DNA of 64,000 bases from Lycium barbarum (taxonomy: Eukaryota; Streptophyta; Magnoliopsida; Solanales; Solanaceae): NCBI RefSeq assembly GCF_019175385.1, contig NC_083344.1, forward strand, positions 61,690,782 to 61,754,781. The letters are read 5' to 3'. Within the stretch, counting starts at the first letter, position 1, and every line of letters begins with the position of its first letter. Both the position numbers and the translations under genes were made by a program. Positions 57,801 through 64,000 of the stretch are shown in pieces. The notes below the pieces were generated by a model. That model had not been told where the DNA came from, made no database searches, and was given only the letters and a program-made list of their open reading frames with translations.

Positions 57801-59588
57801 ATGATTTAGAATTAGCCGCAGTGGTCCATGCATTAAAGATATGGCGACATTATTATATGGTGTCCATGTGGATGTTTATACAGATCATATGAGCCTTCAG
57901 TATATCTTCAAGCAGAAAGAGTTGAATTTGCGACAACGACGATGGTTGGAGTTGCTAAAGGATTACGATGTTGATATCTTGTATCACCCCAGAAAGGCTA
58001 AGGTTGTGGCTGACGCTCTTAGCCGCAGATCCATGGGAAGTCTAAGTGATGTACGACCAAAAAAGAAAGAGATGACCCGTGAGCTTCAACAGTTAGCGAG
58101 CCTAGGAGTCTGAGTAGTGGACTCAGGTAGCAGCGGAGCTACTATTCAGAATTCAGCAGTTTCATCGCTAGTAGCGGAAGTAAAAGAGCGACAATATGAG
58201 GATCCCATGCTAATGCAGTACAGAGATACACTCCCTCAGAAGGAGGAGTCATCATTTGTTATTTCGGAACACGGAGTTCTCTGATGTTGAGGCAGGTTAT
58301 GTGTTCCCGATGTGGTAGGTCTACGTCACCAAATATTGAGGGAAGCTCATTGTTCCCGTTACTCCGTTCACCCCGGAGCGACGAAAATGTATCATGATCT
58401 TAAGTCTATATATTGGTGGAATGGGATGAAGAAAGACGTAGCGGAATTTGTAGCTCAATGTCCTAATTGCCAACAAGTGAAGATCGAGCACCAAATGCTG
58501 GGTGGCTTGTTGCAAGCTATAGAAATCCCGAAGTGGAAGTGGGAAGTGATTAATATGGACTTCATCACAGGGTTACCCCGTTCTTGACGTAAATATGATT
58601 CTATATGGGTGATCGAGGATAGACTCACAAAGTCAGCGCATTTCTTACCGGTCAGAACGACCTATATGGCAGAAGATTATGCCAAGCTTTATCTTAAAGA
58701 GATAGTGAGACTCCATGGTATTTCGGTATCTATTATCTCCGATAGAGGGACTCAGTTTACAGCTAAGTTTTGGGAGTCTTTCCAAGAGGGTTTAGGGACC
58801 CAAGTGCGCCTCAGCACGACGTTTCACCCACAGACCGATGGGCAAGCCGAACGTACCATTCAGACTCTTGAAGATATGTTGCGAGCATGTATGTTAGATT
58901 TTGGAGGAAATTTGGATGATCATTTGCCACTCATTGAATTTGCTTACAATAATAGTTACCATTCCAGCATTCAAATGGCACCGTATGAAGCTCTATATGG
59001 GCGAAAGTGTAGATCCCCAATTGGGTGGTTTGAAACCGGAGAAACTAAGTTGATAGGGCCAGACTTGGTCCAGCAAGCAATAGAGAAAGTTAATCTCATA
59101 CAAGATCGGTTGCTAGCGGCTCAAAGTCGTCAAAATTCCTATGCGGATAATCGTCGAAGAGACTTAGAGATCGAAGTGAAAGATTGGGTATTCTTGAAAG
59201 TGTCGCCGATGAAGGACGTAATGAGATTTGGCAAAAAGGGGAAGCTCAGTCCCCAGTATATTGGGCCATACGAAATTGTACGCAAGATAGGCAAAGTGGC
59301 CTATGAGTTAAATCTACCTCCAGACTTGGAGTCAGTGCATCCAGTATTTCATGTTTCGATGCTTCGAAAATGTGTTGGAGATCCTACTAGGATCGTCCCA
59401 GTGAATGATGTGCAAGTGACAGAGTGACTTATGAAGAGATACCCATTTCCATACTAGATAGGCAAGTACGGAGACTTAGAAACAAAGAAGTGGCCTCAGT
59501 TAAGGTCTTATGGAGGAACAACAATCGAGAGGAAATGACGTGGGAAGCAGAAGAGAGTATGCGATCCAAATACCCACATCTATTTTAG
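54827..59588 (+). pseudogene. Gag-pol pseudogene of element H
   Basis: Starts MPKKGKATAAQ. Domain order is as in A: Gag, cysteine clusters near 55912-56010, protease (ALIDPGST near 56250), reverse transcriptase (FIDDILVYS near 57255), RNase H, integrase (HPGATKMY, NMDF, SDRGTQF, TDGQAERT), GPY region, chromodomain remnant to about 59588. Nonsense codons: 55769, 55973, near 56440, 58111, two near 58281-58290, 58585. Single-base frame losses near 56288, 56900, 57535 and 57855, and another frameshift near 59415. At least two of the TGA codons sit where relatives have CGA, as expected from methyl-cytosine decay. It is non-functional. Confidence 0.92.
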
Positions 59589-59794
59589 CCCTTGGAAGAA
59601 GTACAAAATGAGACGTCGAGATTATAAGGTATGCATGTTTTCCTTTTATGCTTTTGGGTCGTGTGTGGCCAATATTTATGTTATTATGTAGTGGTCCTGT
59701 GTGGCATCGATATTATGGGCTGTTGTGGCAGGGTGGCAGTGCCATAATGTTGGGAAACTCTGGCAAAATTTTTATAGAATCCCCGAAGACTTTC

Positions 59795-59844
59795 ACATTC
59801 GAGGACGAATGTCCTTAAGGGGGGGGGGGGGGGGGCGGGGAGAA
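59795..59844 (+). promoter_or_regulatory. Hairpin and expanded polypurine tract of element H
   Basis: Arms ACATTCG/CGAATGT around AGGA at 59795-59812; then a run of 17 G (59819-59835), C, GGGG and AGAA directly before the 3' LTR. A, B and C have seven G here. Confidence 0.88.
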
Positions 59845-60779
59845 TGTTACACCTCGGAAAATATTTCGTTGGTACGCAAGAGAATGAACTAGTGATGAAT
59901 ATGAGTGCATGATGTCCATGAGCAAGAAACGACATTTGATGACCTTAGGCGAGATTTCGAAAGTATCCGATGTGAGACGAGGAAGATGGCTAAGTTAAGA
60001 TGAGATACATGGTGAGCAATGCATGTGTATGGACGGGGGTGATTAAAATGAGAAGTCTAAGAAATATGGGAAGTTGCAGAATTGCAACTGCCCAGTGGTC
60101 GTAAATTGCAAAATACGGACCGTAAATTGCTATACGGTCCGCAAACTGGCAGTCGTAAACTGCCATGCAAGGCTTCAACTTTCTGCCAGCCGAGGAAATG
60201 GTTAAATACGACCTGGTGGACGGACCGTAAAGTGATTTACGTCCCGTAAACCATGGTCATAAATCACCATGCATGCAGCCTTAAGTTTCTGCTTCTGCTT
60301 ATGCTTAACGACAACCACGAGGGATGGTCCGTAAACTGAAATACGGACCGTAAACCTCCATGGACGACCACTGTTCAGCCATCACAAATTTTTCAATTCA
60401 TTAAATATGAGGATCAAGACTTGTTTATTTCATTTCTACATTACACCACTTCTCTCTAGAATCATCTCTCTACATTTATTTCATAAGTTTTCAAAGATTA
60501 TAAGTCACCAACAACATAAACAAGTGAATCAAGTGTAAGCAAGCCATTAAATGCCATTCAAGTCAAGAAATGCAAATGGAGAAAAACTAGGGTTTTGCTC
60601 AAAGTGGAGTATTATTAACCAAAGCTTGTTCCTACAACTTCTAAGGTAAGATTCATGATTTTTACATGATGTTTAAGGTATTGAAGAGTTGGAATACATG
60701 GATTGTAGAAAATAAGGTCAAGTAGGTCATGAATGATGAATAGTGACATTTTGTGGAATAGTTGGAATTGAATCATGAA
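59845..60779 (+). repeat. 3' LTR of element H, truncated
   Basis: Matches the first 936 bp of the 5' LTR and stops at ATCATGAAT, where the duplicated flank begins. Keeps the TACGGNCCGTA array and donor CTAAG|GTAAGATTC (GT at 60645). Confidence 0.9.
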
Positions 60780-60899
60780 TTGCTAATTCTTCTTTGAGTG
60801 TTCCGAATGTGAGTAGCATGCTTGACCTTGTTTTTGAACTTAATAGTGAAACTACCTCTGAGGACACCATAGATGAAGTTGTTTTGCGTGACACCTTTC
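60780..60899 (+). repeat. Second copy of the left flank of H
   Basis: About 120 bp nearly identical to about 52094-52213, with three substitutions by eye, ending in the same CTTTC and followed by an LTR start. Marks a tandem duplication junction. Confidence 0.88.
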
Positions 60900-62697
60900 T
60901 GTTACACCTCGGAAAATTTTTCGTTGGTACGCAAGAGAATGAACTAGTGATGAATATGAGTGCATGATGTCCATGAGCAAGAAACGACGTTTGATGACCT
61001 TAGGCGAGATTTCGAAAGTATCCGATGTGAGACGAGGAAGTTGGCTAAGTTAAGATGAGATACAAGGTGAGCAATGTATGTGTAGGGACGGGGGTGATTA
61101 AAATGACAAGTCTAAGAAATATGGGAAGTTGCAGAATTGCAACTGCCCAGTGGTCGTAAATTGCAAAATACGGACCGTAAATTGCTATACGGTCCGTAAA
61201 CTGGCAGTCGTAAACTGCCATGCAAGGCTTCAACTTTTTGCCAGCCGAGGAAATGGTTAAATACGACCTGGTGGACGGACCGTAAAGTGATTTACGGCCT
61301 GTAAACCATGGTAGTAAATCACCATGCATGCAGCCTTAAGTTTCTGGTTCTGCTTAAGCTTAAAGACGACCACGAGGGACGGTCCGTAAACTGAAATACG
61401 GAACGTAAACCTCCATGGACGACCATTGTTCACCCAGCACAGATTTTTCAATTCATTAAATATGAGGATCAAGACTTGTTTATTTCATTTCTACATTACA
61501 CCACTTCTCTCTAGAATCATCTCTCTACATTTATTTCATAAGTTTTCAAAGATTATAAGTCACCAACAACATAAACAAGTGAATCAAGTGTAAGCAAGCC
61601 ATTAAAAACCATTCAAGTAAAGAAATGCAAATGGAGAAAAACTAGGGTTTAGCTCAAAGTGGAGTATTATTAACCAAAGCTTGTTCCTACAACTTCTAAG
61701 GTAAGATTCATGATTTTTACATGATGTTTAAGGTATTGAAGAGTTGGAATACATGGATTGTAGAAAATATGGTCAAGTAGGTCATGAATGATGAATAGTG
61801 ACATTTTGTGGAATAGTTGGAATTGAATCATGAATGTTGTTGTGTTGTGATATGAATTCATTATAAATGGTACTAAGATCATGAACTAGACACTTTAGAC
61901 GAATGGACGAAGTTGGATGTTATGACCATGAATATGGGTGAATTAGAGGCAAATTAAGGAATCTAAATAATGTGGATAACGTGAATGACTAATGGCCATT
62001 GTTATGATATTAATGAAGGTATAGACGCTAGCATTGGAAGGAAGCGTGCAAGTGTAGAATAGTCCGACGAAAAGGTATGTAAGGCTAACCCTTCTTTCAT
62101 AAGGCATGGTTCCTTGGCCAAACTCTTAAATCCTCTATACGAGTATGTTGTATTCAAGTGATTGACACTCCGAGCTCATAAGCTCACGACCCTTGATACG
62201 TGCTACGAATGTACTACGCACCCCATTGACGAGTAAGCATAAGATAGAGATGTAGCGAAAAGTATGATGATAGTGATGATGATGATAATCATAATAATGC
62301 TAAAGGTACCTACGGGCTATAATATTCACCTGTGCCTATGAAGGGCTATAATGACACCCCGAGCTTATAATGCCGGGTAGAATATATGTATATGGATGTA
62401 TATATGTATGTATGTATATGATTACGTAACGCGCGCACACGTCTGCAGATGGTACGGATAACCCTGAAGCCTTGGTAGGGCCAGGTAGAAATAACATTGA
62501 GCCTTGGTTGGCCAAGTACGTACGAAACACCGATCCTTATGGTCGGGTACGCTATGTATGTATATAAGTGTATGGCTATATATATAATATGAATATGAAT
62601 GTGAAAAGACTATGTATATGAATTCGAATAGGGGCATGTATCCGAATACGAGCACTATTATGAAATATGCATGAGAAATGGAAAGTTCCTATGAAAG
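60900..62697 (+). repeat. Third H LTR copy, interrupted by element I
   Basis: Starts TGTTACACCTCGG at 60900 and matches the 5' LTR to about 54016, where element I is inserted. Donor CTAAG|GTAAGATTC is intact near 61698-61706. Presumably the 5' LTR of the second duplication unit; the remainder is off-window. Confidence 0.85.
62693..62697. repeat. Probable target site duplication of element I (left)
   Basis: GAAAG directly before the TG of the LTR; the partner is off-window. Confidence 0.5.
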
Positions 62698-64000
62698 TGT
62701 TATGTCCCGTATTTTATACGTTCGGATATCCCAAAGTGGTCGTGACGAAGTAAAGGGAATGACCATTTTAAAAAAAAAAATTATTATAATGTATAAGTTG
62801 TTGTGAATATTATTTACGAACATTGGTAGTATGGAAATAATGTGGAAGGCTAGGGGTAAAATGGGATTTTCCGCCAAGTTCATGAAAATTCAAGAGAGGG
62901 CCACATGGTTACATGGTGTGTGGTGTATGCCATATTTAATTAATTAATAAGGGTAATTTTGTATGTGCATGTTTGAGGCTTGCAAGAGAAGACAATTGGC
63001 CTTCTTGAATTAATTTCAAAAAAAATCAAGAAAAAGGTGGAAAACTCTAGAGAGGGAAGGAAAGGGACATGAGGCCATAATTGAGGGACTAAAGCATAAA
63101 TATGGAAAAAATGGGGGAAAGTATACATATATATGAGACTAAGTCATAAAAGGAAGGTTAATTCATTAGTTGCCTAGTCTAGAAAACTCAAGAAAGATGA
63201 AAAAAAAAAGGGGGCAGTCGGCTAAAGAGAGGGGCTGGCCGAAACTTGCCCCTCAATTTTGATCATGGAAAATTCTTTCCTCCTAGTTTTCCTACTAAGT
63301 GGGAAGTCCTTTACAACATGGAGTGTTCATGGGAGCAAAAAGAACTCATATTCATACAAGTTCTAGCCAAGTGAAGAACCAAGGAAGAAGGTAAGAGTTC
63401 ATCCTCTTTTATATGTTTTAAATGTTTGTGTGTGTTGTAGCATATGAAAATAAGTGAAATTCGTGAAGAAAACGGATGAAGGGGTGTGGCCGTGAGATAT
63501 ATATATGGTGTGTATGGCCGTGTATATTTTGTATTATGTTGGAATGATGAATAAATTTTATCTAACGTTATGGTTGTTGTAGTATGTAGGGATGAATGAA
63601 AGTCATGAAAATATGATGTTATGTGTGTTTGGCCGTGTATGTGTGTGTTTAGTAATGTGTATGCAAAGTGGGGCTGGAGTGATGAATCAATGGTATTCAA
63701 CATGTTTGTGTTGGTGTTATGTGTAGCGATGGATGAAATTATATGAAAAATGTGTAAGAAGTCATTGTGGTCGAGAATGGTGTTGATTGGTGTAATTTGA
63801 TATTCTAGTTGTCTCCGTTATGAATTATGTGATATTGAATGAAGGGTGTTGTCAAAGTAAATGAATACTAATGATAAGTAAATGTATGGTTGAGGTTGAA
63901 GTTGAAGGTCTCGGAGGAAATAGTATGTTGATTAAGTTGTTGGAATATTGTGTGAAATGAATTGAATTGAATGTTGGAATGTATGTTGAATGGAATGTTA
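62698..64000 (+). repeat. LTR of element I, left part
   Basis: Starts TGTTATGTCCCGTATTTTATACG, the terminus shared by A and B. The U3-like part has a TATA box (about 63124-63134) and, about 260 nt on, a canonical donor AGAAG|GTAAGAGTTC with GT at 63391. The window ends before the palindrome, hairpins and 3' end, so solo, 5' or 3' status is unknown. No gene is seen. Confidence 0.8.

Larger units (their letters stand above)
52214..60779 (+). mobile_element. Pseudogenised chromovirus, element H, with truncated 3' LTR
   Basis: 5' LTR 52214-54616, primer site 54621-54632, gag-pol pseudogene, polypurine tract, then only the first 935 bp of the 3' LTR, which is fused to a second copy of the left flank. 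LTR ends (TGTTACACCTC...GTCGTGACA) and leader link it to D. Confidence 0.88.

Overview
This window is plant heterochromatin made almost entirely of nested Ty3/gypsy LTR retrotransposons. I see no ordinary host gene. The complete element has a single gag-pol frame ending in a chromodomain, an initiator-Met tRNA primer site, 5-bp target duplications and LTRs of 2.4-3.06 kb. That fits the Del/Tekay chromovirus lineage of a eudicot, and the style suggests an asterid, perhaps Solanaceae; this attribution is recognition, not a search result. I letter the elements A-J.

Layout. Left arm: the 5' LTR of D (+) was hit by E (-), a non-coding element with its 5' LTR at 23142-26045. E was hit by J (+, LTR ending at 2574) and by solo LTR G (+, 3324-20435, TSD ATAAG). 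G was hit by a solo LTR of the B family (-, 3687-17747, TSD TTCAA). That LTR was hit by A (-, 5894-16896, TSD GATAT). A is complete and young: its 2912-bp LTRs show about four differences by eye and its 1621-codon gag-pol is open. Middle: the D interior is reduced to a gag-integrase remnant (27333-28427). The 3' LTR of D (28628-30721 plus 51394-51716) was hit by C (-, 30722-51388, TSD GATTC), a decayed full-length element. C was hit in its pol gene by B (+, 35192-44684, TSD GAAGA). B has LTRs and gag but no pol; its 3' interior carries a 120-bp 5S-rRNA-like block and a 41-bp minisatellite. Right arm: 51717-52213 is a pre-insertion fragment with an open frame. H (+, from 52214) is a full but pseudogenised element whose truncated 3' LTR is fused to a second copy of its own left flank and LTR (tandem duplication). 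The last 1.3 kb is the start of another LTR, I, inserted in that second LTR.

How the parts may work together. Across divergent elements the same cis architecture recurs. An LTR TATA box is followed about 240 nt later by a canonical splice donor (AAG|GTAAG). An acceptor with a branch site lies 2 nt before the gag ATG in every element that retains a gag start. This predicts an intron of 1.8-2.7 kb that removes most of the LTR, the primer site and a conserved 34-nt leader hairpin whose loop is self-complementary (GTGCAC or GCGCGC), like a retroviral dimer-initiation site. Further conserved signals are a tandem double hairpin in the LTR with covarying stems and a hairpin just before the polypurine tract. 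A is the plausible autonomous supplier of Pol for the gag-only B family.

Coordinates and TSDs were read by hand. Identities, functions of the cis elements and the splicing model are inferences that need alignment or RNA data.
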